The notes beneath the pieces were generated by a model, which saw nothing but the letters and a program-made list of their open reading frames with translations, ran no database searches and was not told where the DNA came from. From contig NZ_CP058335.1 of NCBI RefSeq assembly GCF_013391105.1, forward strand, positions 1,240,001 through 1,304,000: 64,000 bases of DNA, given 5' to 3'. Made by a program: the position numbers and the translations under genes. Source of the stretch: Natronomonas salina (GTDB lineage Archaea; Halobacteriota; Halobacteria; Halobacteriales; Haloarculaceae). Below, one piece after another: positions 1-8,985 of the stretch; position 1 is the stretch's first letter; each line of letters opens with the position of its first letter.

Positions 1-308
1 CATCACGGGCTTGCTCGACGGTATTGACGAACCCCTCGACGTTCACGCGTGCGCCCGTCGTCGGGTCTTCCTCGTGCATTGCGTACGACGAGAGCGCAGC
101 GAGGTGGAAGACGACGTCGACGTCGGTGGGAAGGTCGTCGTCGAGGACACTGGCCTCGACGAACTCGACGCTGTCATCGAGGTTCTCCGGCGTCCCGAGG
201 TAGCAATCGTCCAGTGCGATGACGTCGTTGTCCGCCGCGAGTGCGTTCGCGAGATTCGAGCCGATGAATCCTGCGCCCCCCGTGACGAGGACACGCTGGT
301 CCTGCATG
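1..308 (-). CDS. NAD-dependent epimerase/dehydratase, N-terminal part (runs off window)
   Basis: Extended short-chain dehydrogenase that should epimerise or dehydrate a nucleotide sugar in the cytoplasm. The minus-strand reading starts at ATG 308 with MQDQRVLVTGGAGFIGSN, the classical Rossmann GxxGxxG NAD site. It continues through a DDCYLG segment and VVFHLAALSSYAMHE, the usual position before the active-site Ser/Tyr. About 102 residues are visible and the catalytic YxxxK lies outside the window. It belongs to the same broad family as the epimerases at 33462 and 48579. The substrate (UDP-glucose, UDP-glucuronate or other) cannot be fixed from this piece. Confidence 0.85.
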
Positions 309-465
309 GAAGGGATGTGCTCTGAATGCGGGAAAAAGATTCCGAGGGCCGATTCCGGACGGAGGCCTGGCGATCAGGTCGCCCGATGCCTGCAATCACG
401 GACCCCCGGAGTGGGCATTGTCACCTCGTTCGAACTGAGGTGGCGCCTGCGTCTCTGGTTCTCGG

Positions 466-1851
466 TTAGTCGGCGACAGTAGAGCGTTCCTGTTCGAGAA
501 CGGTCTCGATGCGGCTCTGCGGGGCGACCTCGTAGCTGGTGACGTGATCGAGGTTGGCGAGTTCGCGTCGGAACCGCTCGAAGTCGCGGTAGCGCTCGGT
601 CGCGGCCGTGAGGTCGGCGAGCGTATCCGGTTCGAACAGGACTGTCGGCGCCAGGAAGATCTCCAGGAAGTAATCGCTGCGCCGCACCTCCCTGACGATC
701 TCGCGGATCCCCGAGCGGTCGGTATCGTCGGTGTACAGGACGATCCGTGCCGACTCGGGGAGGGTCTTGATTGCCGACCGGACGGCGGTCTGCAACGGGT
801 TCGATTCCGGGTCGGTCGCTGGCCGGGCCGTCGCGTACGGATCGAGAAGTCGGCCGAATCGCGTCTCGGTGTCGTACTGGGTCGGTCGACGCTGGATGGA
901 GGCTGTGCGGCGCGGCCGCGAGGAACCGGTCGAGGCCGTGAGACCGCGGAGTCGTCGTCTGGTGAGGTCGTACCCGCGGGCGGAGTTGGTCGGCGAGACG
1001 TATCGATGGACGCCGTGGTCGTCGATGCCGTAGCAGCCGAGCGGGTCGCCCATCCGCTGGATGGCGGTGACGTTCGATAGCGCGACCGTCCGGAGGTAAT
1101 CGAGGGCGGTCTCGCCCGCCAGGCCGGTCGCGAGACTCGAGCGAGCGTCGACGACGAAGAGCGTCGTCTGGTTCGATTCCGCCTCGTACTTCCGGATGTA
1201 CGGTCTCGAGAGGCGTGCGGTCGCCTTCCAGTCGATGTTGGAAGCGGGTTCGCCGGCGACGTACTCTCTGAGTTCCGTCGGCGTGAGCCCCGGCCCGGCT
1301 GCCTTGACGCTGTGCTCGCCGAAGGTGGTCGGCTGGGAGCGGCCGCCCTGGCCGACGTGGACGTTCCTGGGTCGGCGTGCCTCGACGAGAAGCGATCGCT
1401 GGATGCCTCGTTCGAACCGCTCACGGAACAGCCCGAGGGGGTCACGGACCTCGATTTCGGGGACCGCGAGGTGATGGGTGCCGGCGATATCGGATTCGAC
1501 CGTAAACGACGTTGACTCACCGAGAGTGATCTCGCGGTCGCCCGACGCATCGAGACCAGCGCTCGTGGCTGCCGTGACGGTGGTGCGGAGACCGGGGGCG
1601 TCACCTCTCGCGGTGAGCGTCGCCGTCACGGGGTCGCCGGTCGCGGCCGCCTCGCGGTCGAGCGTCTGGCCGATAGCCAGTGAGTCATCGAGGCGGCCGA
1701 CGGCGTAGACGAAGCCGAGTTGTGCGGCGAGCAACCAGGCGGCGATCCCGGCCGGCGCCAGCAGCAACAGCGGCTGGGCGAACGCGACGGCGGCCGCACA
1801 GAGCACCCCGGCGACCGCGAGCGTCTCCCAGAACCGACGAGTCGGCTGCAC
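466..1851 (-). CDS. DUF58 domain membrane protein
   Basis: 461 residues. Two hydrophobic segments at residues 10-50 are followed by an extracytoplasmic-type beta region, then the DUF58 signature around residues 190-225 (REYVAGEPASNIDWKATA, then RPYIRKYEAE). A von Willebrand-A-like fold follows, with VVDARSS near residue 235. DUF58 proteins usually sit beside a MoxR AAA ATPase and DUF4129 or transglutaminase proteins and are thought to act in envelope protein maturation. Here the divergent neighbour at 2104 ends in a DUF4129-like domain, but no MoxR gene is in the window. ATG 1851 precedes the first hydrophobic segment. The precise function is unknown. Confidence 0.85.
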   Translation of the reverse strand: MQPTRRFWETLAVAGVLCAAAVAFAQPLLLLAPAGIAAWLLAAQLGFVYAVGRLDDSLAIGQTLDREAAATGDPVTATLTARGDAPGLRTTVTAATSAGLDASGDREITLGESTSFTVESDIAGTHHLAVPEIEVRDPLGLFRERFERGIQRSLLVEARRPRNVHVGQGGRSQPTTFGEHSVKAAGPGLTPTELREYVAGEPASNIDWKATARLSRPYIRKYEAESNQTTLFVVDARSSLATGLAGETALDYLRTVALSNVTAIQRMGDPLGCYGIDDHGVHRYVSPTNSARGYDLTRRRLRGLTASTGSSRPRRTASIQRRPTQYDTETRFGRLLDPYATARPATDPESNPLQTAVRSAIKTLPESARIVLYTDDTDRSGIREIVREVRRSDYFLEIFLAPTVLFEPDTLADLTAATERYRDFERFRRELANLDHVTSYEVAPQSRIETVLEQERSTVAD

Positions 1852-2103
1852 TGGCCATCACTTCGGGGGTCGGGGTGTTGAAGGTTTGTTGTCCGCTCCC
1901 GCGCAGGCCGGGTCGGCGTTCGAGCTGGTGCAGAAGCGAAGCCTGCTCTAGGGAGGTGAAGAGCCGCTGTCGGGCTTGGTGGCAGCCAGCCGACACCGAC
2001 CCGGTAGACGAACAGACGTCCCTGTATTCGGGTATAGCGGCTGTCTCCGGTCCGCAGAGATGGAGGACGGCCCCTGGCGAGTGGCCTGGCTAGCAACTGT
2101 TTT

Positions 2104-4185
2104 ATGAGTCTGCGTTCCGGAAACACGGATATCGTGCGGAACCTCGACGGGATCGGACGCATCGGTGTCGTCCTTCTCGTGATGATACTGGTGCTCGGAG
2201 GGGCAGGCCTGGCAGTCGCCCAGCCGTCAGAGGGCCCCCAACACGAGAACCCCGACGAGGCCGACGACGACAGCGACCTGCAGGAGCTCGAACGCTGGTT
2301 CGGCGGGCGGATGGGGGAGATCCACGCCGACTGTACCGAGGGCATCACGGTCGGGAACTACGACGCCTGCGAGGACCTCGATTCGGAGTACGAATCGTAT
2401 CTGGAACGGTACGTGACCGTCGAGCGGGAGACGACGAGCAACGAATCCGAACGGGACGCCGAGACGTTCAATCAGACCCGGAACGACCAGCAGGAACTCG
2501 CCGAACGGCTGCAGGCGTTCAACGAGACCCGCCAAGAGTACGAGGCGGCCAGAGAGGCCGGTGACGACGATCGCGCCCGGGCGCGGGCCCGAGAGATGCG
2601 TCGGCAGGCCAACCGGATCAACGAACTGAGCGAGAACGTCTCCGGTGGCCTCCGTGCCCTCGACGACGATTCGTCGGCCAACCTGACGCGCTCGGCCGAA
2701 CAGATCGAGGGAACGGCCGCGGGCGTGAACGACACCGCCACGGAGGCCGAGTCCGCCTCCCTCGAGCCCGTCGAGCTCGCGGTCGATAGCGACGACGAGG
2801 CGTCCTACGCCAGTCCCGCGACCGTCTCCGGGCTGGTCCGGACGGGCGATTGGTCGGCGGTCACCGACGGTGTGGTGGTCGTCGAAGACGCGGCCGGGTT
2901 CCAGGCGAACACGTCGCTGAACGAGGACGGCCGCTGGTCGGTGTCGTATCGGCCGACAGCTATCGAGACCGGTGAGACGACGCTGTCCGTCCGGTACGTC
3001 CCCCGCAACACCTCGCGGTATATGGGGGTGAACGAGACGACGGCGCTCTCGGTCGCCGAAACGCCGACGACACTCGAGGTCGAGGACGCGACGACGCAGG
3101 CCGCATACGGCGAGAACGTCACGGCCACCGGGACACTCACGGCGGGCGGTGAACAGCCCGAAAACGTCACGGTCAACATCAGCGTCCAGGACGAGGTGGT
3201 GGGGACGACGCGGACCGATAGCGAGGGTCGGTTCGAGGTCACGGGGCCGCTCCCAGCCGCGGCCCCCGCCGGGAACGCGACACTCGGCGTCCACGGCGGC
3301 GCCCCGGGGACGGCGCTGGCCCCGTCGAACGAATCCCAGCCGCTCTCGGTGTCGGCGACGGCGACATCGATCTCGGCGCAAGTCGACTACGACGACGACC
3401 GGGCACACGTCTCGGGGCGACTGGAGACGGCCGACGGTGAGCCGGTCGCCAGACAGACGGTGCGGCTCGAGGCGGATGGCTCGAGCCGGCTCGCAACGAC
3501 GGATGCCAACGGCGCCTACAGCATCACTGTCGACCGGCCCGCCTCACGCCAGGAGGCGGTGGTGGGCTATCCCAGTAACGGGGGGAACCTGAACGGCAGC
3601 CAGACCGACGTGACGATCGAGCCGCGGTCGGATGACAGCTTCGCCGGGTTCGGCGACCTCTCGGAGTCACTCGGGATGCCGACCGTCGGGCAGACCCTCC
3701 AGTCGCTGTGGGCGAGCCACCCGATTCTCATGACGTTCCTGGGCGTGTTGTTCCTGCTGAACGCCGCGTTCTGGGTGTACGCAGCCTGGCGTCGCTTCGG
3801 TGGTGGAGCGGACGAAGCAGAGGCCGGTGGCGACGGCGTCGCGGAGGTGGATCCGCCGGCCTCGGCGGTGGCCGACGAGACGGGCGGGTTGGCCGCGGCC
3901 CGCGCCCAGCTCGAGCAGGCGCCCTCGACGGCCGTCCAGTTGGCGTTCGCGACCGTCCGGTCGGCACTCGGAATGGCCGATTCACGGACCCACTGGGAGG
4001 TCTATCAGGCCGCCAGCGAGAGCCTCGACGAGGACCGCAGGGCCGCGTTGCGCACCATCACCGAGACGTTCGAGGCGGCGACGTTCTCACCCGGCGGCGT
4101 CGATAGCGAACGCGCGAGCGACGCCGTGGACGACGCCGAACGCTGCCTCTCGACGACCGATGGCGGCGAGCGGCGCGACGAGTGA
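2104..4185 (+). CDS. Secreted/membrane-anchored protein with Ig-like repeats and C-terminal DUF4129-like domain
   Basis: 693 residues. The N-terminus has a hydrophobic segment ending near AGLAVAQP, consistent with a signal peptide or anchor. Residues about 40-215 are acidic and helical with coiled-coil character and many N-x-S/T sites. Residues about 220-500 look like three Ig-like or carboxypeptidase-regulatory-like beta repeats, each with VxGxVRTGDW or ATGTLTAGGEQ style starts. A transmembrane helix at about 540-562 follows (LMTFLGVLFLLNAAFWVY), then a cytoplasmic alanine-rich tail with the DUF4129-like RTHWEVYQA region. The gene is divergent from the DUF58 gene, matching the known DUF58/DUF4129 association. 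The 252 bases between them hold no other gene. Confidence 0.8.
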   Translation: MSLRSGNTDIVRNLDGIGRIGVVLLVMILVLGGAGLAVAQPSEGPQHENPDEADDDSDLQELERWFGGRMGEIHADCTEGITVGNYDACEDLDSEYESYLERYVTVERETTSNESERDAETFNQTRNDQQELAERLQAFNETRQEYEAAREAGDDDRARARAREMRRQANRINELSENVSGGLRALDDDSSANLTRSAEQIEGTAAGVNDTATEAESASLEPVELAVDSDDEASYASPATVSGLVRTGDWSAVTDGVVVVEDAAGFQANTSLNEDGRWSVSYRPTAIETGETTLSVRYVPRNTSRYMGVNETTALSVAETPTTLEVEDATTQAAYGENVTATGTLTAGGEQPENVTVNISVQDEVVGTTRTDSEGRFEVTGPLPAAAPAGNATLGVHGGAPGTALAPSNESQPLSVSATATSISAQVDYDDDRAHVSGRLETADGEPVARQTVRLEADGSSRLATTDANGAYSITVDRPASRQEAVVGYPSNGGNLNGSQTDVTIEPRSDDSFAGFGDLSESLGMPTVGQTLQSLWASHPILMTFLGVLFLLNAAFWVYAAWRRFGGGADEAEAGGDGVAEVDPPASAVADETGGLAAARAQLEQAPSTAVQLAFATVRSALGMADSRTHWEVYQAASESLDEDRRAALRTITETFEAATFSPGGVDSERASDAVDDAERCLSTTDGGERRDE

Positions 4186-4348
4186 AACGTCGGTTGCGGC
4201 CATCCACCACGTCTGCTGGAAGTTCTGAGGTGGACCGGGAGCATTCCTCGACGCTGGAGCAGCAAGCGCACTCGTGCCGTCTATCGCGCTACGTACACGC
4301 GTGATCGCTGCCTGGAGAAGCGGATGCCGATCGATTCGAACCCAGCCG

Positions 4349-5440
4349 TCAGTTGGAGGTCGTCGGGAGCTTGATCCGGAACTGTGCGCCCCCAACTGGT
4401 GACTCCTCGAGGTCTACGGAGCCGCCGTAGATCTCGGCGAGTCGCGAGACTAAGTAGAGACCGATTCCGTCGCCCTCGCTCTCGGGGCCTCGTTCGCCGA
4501 GTCCGAAGCACTCCTCTCGAACCTCGGGTGGGATGCCGCTCCCGTTGTCGCTGATCTCGACGATCGCCCAGGCTCCCTCGCGCGCGGCGCGAACGGAGAC
4601 CGTGAGGTCGTCGGTGTCGTTGTGGGCGACGGCGTTGCTCAGGAGGTTCGAGAACAGCTGGCGAAGGAGCGAATCCGCCGTCACAGCGAGCCCGTTGGTG
4701 ATCTCGGTGTCGAGGTCGACATCGGGATGTGTCTCCGAGAGCGAGCGCACCTCCGAGCTGAGGATGCCCGAGAGGTCGACGGGTTCGAACTCGCGGTCGT
4801 CGTCGAGGGTCTTCACGAGGGTGCTGGCGTCCTCGAGGAGTTCGATCGTATCGTCGATCCGCGTCTGGATGACCTCCATCGCGTAGAGTTCCTCGTCGAC
4901 GTGTTCGGCGACGATCTCTGCGTAGCCGTCCATGATCGCCATGTCGTTGCGGATGTCGTGACTCACGAGTCGGGTCAGCAACGCGAGGGTCTCTCGCTGT
5001 TCCTCGTTCCGGTCGGCCAGGAGCTTGTTCTTCGTCGCCCGGCCGCGGTTGACGCCAGCAATGACGCCGAAGGCGCCGCCGAGGCTCGTGAAGATCACGA
5101 AGTCGCTGACGAACCCCACGGTCAACAGCCCCTCGAGGATCGCCCCGAGATGCCCCCAGGTGCTCAGCAGGAACATGAGTGTGAACCCACCGTAACACCA
5201 GACCATCACCGAGAACCGTTCCTCCGGGAGGAGTTCGCTGCGTTCGACGTGGACGCCGAGTGCGAGGATGACGCCCCCGAAGAGGACGTGCATCGTAAGC
5301 TCGTACAGCGCCTGGTGTGTCGACCCGGCGTTCGGAGCGAGCTCGGTCACCCAGAGGGCGACACCCCCGATCACGTACACCAACCCCAAGAGCGCGACGA
5401 GCGCAGACCCATTGATAACTTGCCGCCGCCACCCATCCAT
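4349..5440 (-). CDS. Membrane sensor histidine kinase
   Basis: 363 residues. About five hydrophobic helices (residues 10-130) form an N-terminal membrane sensor. A short linker leads to the dimerisation helix with phosphoacceptor His161 in LVSHDIRNDMAIMDGYAE. The HATPase_c domain follows: N box LLRQLFSNLLSNAVAHN, G1 ISDNGSGIP and G2 GDGIGLYLVSRLAEIYGG. There is no receiver domain and no response regulator nearby, which is common in haloarchaea. It is transcribed divergently from a second kinase of the same architecture at 5607. A TATA-like stretch (5468-5476 read on the minus strand) lies about 32 bases upstream of ATG 5440. The signal is unknown. Confidence 0.9.
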   Translation of the reverse strand: MDGWRRQVINGSALVALLGLVYVIGGVALWVTELAPNAGSTHQALYELTMHVLFGGVILALGVHVERSELLPEERFSVMVWCYGGFTLMFLLSTWGHLGAILEGLLTVGFVSDFVIFTSLGGAFGVIAGVNRGRATKNKLLADRNEEQRETLALLTRLVSHDIRNDMAIMDGYAEIVAEHVDEELYAMEVIQTRIDDTIELLEDASTLVKTLDDDREFEPVDLSGILSSEVRSLSETHPDVDLDTEITNGLAVTADSLLRQLFSNLLSNAVAHNDTDDLTVSVRAAREGAWAIVEISDNGSGIPPEVREECFGLGERGPESEGDGIGLYLVSRLAEIYGGSVDLEESPVGGAQFRIKLPTTSN

Positions 5441-5573
5441 ACCAGTGTAGGTATTTATTACTTAGTTATAATTTGTTTGGCCGTTCCGGAATCGTAGCTG
5501 GAGGGTGGGTTCAAAGGTACCGCTGTCGTGCGGACTGTCCTGACATCGACGCAGAACCATCAACAGGAGGGAC

Positions 5574-5584
5574 ATTTTATTACC
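5574..5584 (+). promoter_or_regulatory. TATA box for the 5607 histidine kinase
   Basis: TTTTATTACC is centred about 27 bases before ATG 5607, which predicts a leaderless transcript. This spacing favours ATG 5607 over the in-frame ATG 24 bases downstream. Confidence 0.55.
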
Positions 5585-5606
5585 TATTAGTTTCAACTCC
5601 AGTCCA

Positions 5607-6701
5607 ATGGCAGGGTATCAGGGGGCCAGCATGCGGATAGACACGCGGCTGGGCAGCCTCACGCGGCCGATGGTCGAGGCGATCATCGTGCTGGTCGGCC
5701 TGCTGCTCGTCGGCGCCACCCTGTTCACCTGGTACTGGCTGGCGATCGACCCGGTCGACGCGTTGCTCGTCGGGTTGCCCGCCGCCCTCATCATCACCAT
5801 CATGGGTGTCGTCCATCGCAGTACGTACCCGGTGCGGGTGTACTCGGAGATGCTCCGGTGGACGCTGTTCGGTCTGTTCTCGCTGGGCGGCTTCATCGGC
5901 AGCATCATCGTCGTCAAACAGACCTCCCTGACCACCGGGCTCCAGCTCCTCCTGTTCATGATGGGGTTCGGCAGCATCGCCGGCCTGCTCGTCGGCTACA
6001 GTCGCGGCCAGAGCATCGAGGCCGCCCGGAAGTCGACGCGCCTGGAGCGACAACAGGACCGCATCGAGTTCCTCAATCAACTCCTCCGCCACAACGTCCT
6101 CAACAAGATCGCGATCATCAAGGGCAACGCAGCGTTGCTCGACGAGGAGTACGACATCGACGACCCGGCACTGGAGACGATCCTCGATCAAAGCGAGGAC
6201 GCCGCTGAACTCGTCGATAACGTGCGAGTCCTCGTGGCGTCGTTCTCGTCGCAGCTGTCCCAGCACCCGGTCGACCTCTCTCATGCGCTGAACTCCGAGC
6301 TCAAGTCGCTGGCCCAGTCGTTCGAGGACGCCGAGATCAGGGCGGAGGTCCCAGCCGGCCTCGTCGTCCGTGCGGACGGGTTGCTCCGATACACCTTCGA
6401 GAACGTCCTGCACAACGCCATCGAGCACAACGATGCCGAGACGCCCCGCGTCGAGGTCACCGCTGAGCGACGCTGTGACCGCGTCACCGTCACCATCGCG
6501 GACAACGGCCCTGGGATCGCCGAGCCCGTGCGGCGAGGTATCAACGAGAACGAGGTGACCGGCAACCACGGGATCGGGCTCTATCTCGTCGACTCGCTCG
6601 TCACCGAATACGGCGGGTCGATGCATATCGCCGAGACCACCTCACGCGGAAGCGAGGTCACGCTCACGTTCCAGGCGATCGACGACCCGGCGTCGTGGTG
6701 A
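5607..6701 (+). CDS. Membrane sensor histidine kinase
   Basis: 364 residues with four hydrophobic helices between residues 22 and 132, a charged linker, and phosphoacceptor His162 in LLRHNVLNKIAIIKGNAALL. The ATPase domain shows an N box (FENVLHNAIEHND), G1 (IADNGPGIAEP) and G2 (GNHGIGLYLVDSLVTEYGG). It resembles the divergent kinase at 4349 in architecture but differs clearly in sequence, so it is a diverged paralogue rather than a recent duplicate. A 28-base sequence just past its end recurs at 9131. No response regulator is adjacent. Confidence 0.9.
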   Translation: MAGYQGASMRIDTRLGSLTRPMVEAIIVLVGLLLVGATLFTWYWLAIDPVDALLVGLPAALIITIMGVVHRSTYPVRVYSEMLRWTLFGLFSLGGFIGSIIVVKQTSLTTGLQLLLFMMGFGSIAGLLVGYSRGQSIEAARKSTRLERQQDRIEFLNQLLRHNVLNKIAIIKGNAALLDEEYDIDDPALETILDQSEDAAELVDNVRVLVASFSSQLSQHPVDLSHALNSELKSLAQSFEDAEIRAEVPAGLVVRADGLLRYTFENVLHNAIEHNDAETPRVEVTAERRCDRVTVTIADNGPGIAEPVRRGINENEVTGNHGIGLYLVDSLVTEYGGSMHIAETTSRGSEVTLTFQAIDDPASW

Positions 6702-6725
6702 CCGCGGGATAGCGAGCGGACGCCC
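6698..6725. repeat. 28-bp repeat, copy 1
   Basis: The stretch beginning GTGACCGCGGGATAGCGAGC overlaps the kinase stop codon and recurs at 9131-9158 with two mismatches. See copy 2. Confidence 0.6.
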
Positions 6726-6731
6726 CGAGCC

Positions 6732-7193
6732 GTGAATGTAAACCCAGAAAAAGCATTATCAACCGCCGCTCGTCCGTCGTATGAATCGTACGATTCGTTC
6801 TCTAAGTTCCAGGCCTTGACAGCACCAAGAGCATCTCGCAAACTAGCCTGTATATGTGGAGTGCACTCGTCCCCAATGGCTGATTCCGTGGGAGATTACA
6901 TTTCCGGTATCCTCGGGACCACAATTGCTCTAATGGCAGGATATCTTGAGCCCCGCAGGGAACGTGCCGTCGCCGAAACGATAGACGTCTCACTACTCTC
7001 GAAAGGTGGCCGCTACGAGGTACAGTCCGCGTCCGGGAACCGGTACGAAGTCGACGTCATCGACGGGTCGTGTACCTGTCTCGACTGGTAGCAGCGCTCA
7101 CCCGAAGGCGGCTGCAAACACCGACGTCACGTCGATCATGAGATCAAACAGGGCCGCGTTCCCCGACTAGATGGCCGCCTTCCCTCTACGTAG
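6732..7193 (+). pseudogene. SWIM zinc-finger protein, interrupted by a stop codon
   Basis: The reading from 6732 gives 119 residues ending VIDGSCTCLDW, followed by TAG at 7089-7091. In the same frame it then continues QRSPEGGCKHRRHVDHEIKQ to a second stop at 7191. SWIM fingers have the form CxCx(n)CxH, so CTC before the stop and CKH after it form one finger cut by a nonsense codon. A CAG-to-TAG change would explain it. Residues from about RRERAVAETIDVSLLS onward look like the haloarchaeal SWIM family, usually DNA- or protein-binding proteins. The N-terminal 60 residues are not recognisable, so the gene may be doubly degraded. Confidence 0.7.
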
Positions 7194-7206
7194 GGCAGCG
7201 ATTGAG

Positions 7207-8010
7207 CTACTCTACGGGACGGACTGTGGCGCCATCTTGACGGACCCGGTCGAATGTTGAGAGATACGCGATCCGGTCGTGAATCTCGTCGGTATCCAGC
7301 TCCAGTTCCACGGCCAGTTCGTCAACGGTCATCGGCTCGTCGAGTGACTGGAGGACTTCGATTCCCCGATAGTACTTATCCGTGAGCTCTTGGATGCGGT
7401 CTTCGATCGGCGTGGTCACCCCGTACCGTTCTTCGAGTTCGACCAGGGCCTCGTTCGCGAACGTAGCGAACTGATCGTCACCCAGGCGTTCGATCTGGGC
7501 TTCGAGTTCAGCTCGGACGACGTCGTAGTCGAGACCAGTCTGCACGAGCATATTCATGTCCTCGATGTCGTCGTCTCGGCCTGCGATCAGTTTGAACAGG
7601 AAGATATCCTCGTTGCCGACCAGCCGGACCGTCAGTCGATCCGTGTCGAGGAACGGTTCACTGCGCTCTTGCATGCCGTCGGTGAGCACGAGCTTGTTCG
7701 CGACCTGCTGGTTGAAGATGTCGAGGCGACATCCATCGTCGTTCTCGACGCAGCTCGTCGCCCCCAGCGCCCGGTAATCTGGATCCAGCGGCTGGACCTC
7801 CACATATCCGAGGTCCATCAGGACGGCCCACAGCTGACCATATGCGTCGCCATCCGGGACGACCAGGTCGATATCTTTCGTCGCCCCCTTGAGGTCGCGC
7901 AGCGACATCGCACCACCTCCGATCAAGTAGACCGTAAGTGGGGCTGAGAGGCCGTCCCCGATTCGCTGGAATTCGTTCTCGATGTACTCGCTTCCGAATG
8001 TTGGTCTCAT
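7207..8010 (-). CDS. DUF6036-like nucleotidyltransferase-fold protein with C-terminal winged helix
   Basis: 267 residues. The N-terminal half has YLIGGGAMSLRDLKGATKDIDLVV, a nucleotidyltransferase-like GG...KDIDL core as in AbiEii/DUF6036 proteins. The last 60 residues (MTVDELAVELELDTDEIHDR) form a winged-helix-like segment. The ATG shares one base with the stop of the upstream gene at 8010-8933, so the two are translationally coupled. Nucleotidyltransferase-fold proteins paired with a DNA-binding partner are often toxin-antitoxin or defence components. Whether this one has catalytic activity is not clear from sequence. Confidence 0.75.
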   Translation of the reverse strand: MRPTFGSEYIENEFQRIGDGLSAPLTVYLIGGGAMSLRDLKGATKDIDLVVPDGDAYGQLWAVLMDLGYVEVQPLDPDYRALGATSCVENDDGCRLDIFNQQVANKLVLTDGMQERSEPFLDTDRLTVRLVGNEDIFLFKLIAGRDDDIEDMNMLVQTGLDYDVVRAELEAQIERLGDDQFATFANEALVELEERYGVTTPIEDRIQELTDKYYRGIEVLQSLDEPMTVDELAVELELDTDEIHDRIAYLSTFDRVRQDGATVRPVE

Positions 8011-8933
8011 TATTGTAGTGCCACCTCGTAGTCAGCCGCCAGCCCCTGGAACTCGTCCCACTCCGGGAGCCGGTCGTCGTCGACCTCGCCGTGGGTCTCG
8101 AGGTAGCGGAGCAAGGCGTCGATTTCGTCTTCGAGGTCATACTTCACCGCCTGCTCCCGGAGATCCTCCTCGTCGACGTCGACGTGGCTGAGCAGGAGGA
8201 GACAGTACGAGCGGTGGCGGCTGCCGTCGTCGATCAAAAGGGTGTGACAGCAGAGCTCCGCCGGCGAGACTGCGTCGAGCTCTTCGGAGTAGAAGTAGTA
8301 GCGGTGGCCGGTGAGCAAGAACTGGAGGTCGAAGGCCGCGAATCGAGCGAGGCCGGTTTCGTGGAACCCCGCCGCGTCGATCTCCGTCTCGGTCTGAGCG
8401 AGGAATTCGTCGTAGTCCTCCCAGAGGATCGTGCCCTTCGGGGTGACTGATTCGAGGCGGTGGCGATGCAGATGGTGTGCGAGTTCACGTGCGAACTCGT
8501 AGAGGCGGTTGAAGTCGGCGTTGAAGTCATAGCGACCGTCGTCTGTCCCGACGAGACCCCGGTCGCGAAACCGCTTGAGAACTCGGTTGACTGTGTTGCG
8601 GTAGTTGTCGCTCCGGTCGGCAATCTCGGAGACGGTCCGCGGCTGGTCGAGGTAGTACAGCACCTCGAGTGCTTTGCCGGTCAGCAGCTCAGGAAAGCCG
8701 ATGTGGGAGTGCTGGCGAACGAGGTCCTGATAGAGTTCGACGGCGCGAGCATCCGACGGGACGACTCGTTTTCGCCGGCCATCGCGTTCCGTGTAGACGA
8801 GCCCTTTCTCGACGAGGTCGCCGACGGCACGAGAGAGGTAGCTCTCGCTGTGGTTGAGCTTCGTCGCGAGCTCGGAGATCGTGTCGCCGCGATTGACGGA
8901 GGCGAGCACCTCGAGTTCGATGCGCCGAAGCAC
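8010..8933 (-). CDS. Double winged-helix regulator, partner of the 7207 gene
   Basis: 307 residues from GTG 8933. The first winged helix (residues 5-65) reads ELATKLNHSESYLSRAVGDL. A second (about 85-140) contains ALEVLYYLDQPRTVSEIADR. An unassigned acidic C-terminal domain follows with a central YYFYSEELDAVSPAELCC segment. The start is supported by a TATA element about 27 bases upstream and by the lack of an earlier in-frame start. It is the first gene of a two-gene operon and probably the repressor of that operon, given the inverted repeat around its promoter. Confidence 0.75.
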   Translation of the reverse strand: MLRRIELEVLASVNRGDTISELATKLNHSESYLSRAVGDLVEKGLVYTERDGRRKRVVPSDARAVELYQDLVRQHSHIGFPELLTGKALEVLYYLDQPRTVSEIADRSDNYRNTVNRVLKRFRDRGLVGTDDGRYDFNADFNRLYEFARELAHHLHRHRLESVTPKGTILWEDYDEFLAQTETEIDAAGFHETGLARFAAFDLQFLLTGHRYYFYSEELDAVSPAELCCHTLLIDDGSRHRSYCLLLLSHVDVDEEDLREQAVKYDLEDEIDALLRYLETHGEVDDDRLPEWDEFQGLAADYEVALQ

Positions 8934-8935
8934 GG

Positions 8936-8985
8936 TGTAACATAGTATGAAGCTATTATATAAAGATATTTCGAGTGATGTTACA
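8936..8985 (-). promoter_or_regulatory. TATA box flanked by TGTAACA/TGTTACA inverted repeat
   Basis: Read on the minus strand, TCTTTATATAATA (8954-8966) is the TATA region of the 8933 gene. TGTAACA at 8936-8942 and TGTTACA at 8979-8985 are perfect inverted copies on either side of it. The layout fits an operator for the encoded winged-helix protein. This is inference. Confidence 0.55.

Noticed and set aside
396-1604. 402-codon minus-strand frame overlapping DUF58
   Set aside because: Serine/arginine-rich shadow in another frame of the DUF58 gene.
2227-3408. 393-codon minus-strand frame
   Set aside because: Antisense to the Ig-repeat protein, rich in Val/Arg/Gly as expected of a shadow.
4281-5432. 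383-codon minus-strand frame overlapping the first kinase
   Set aside because: Same strand but another frame. Arginine-rich and without motifs, while the kinase frame has all expected boxes.
5580-6626. 348-codon minus-strand frame
   Set aside because: Antisense to the histidine kinase, whose H, N and G boxes are clear on the plus strand.
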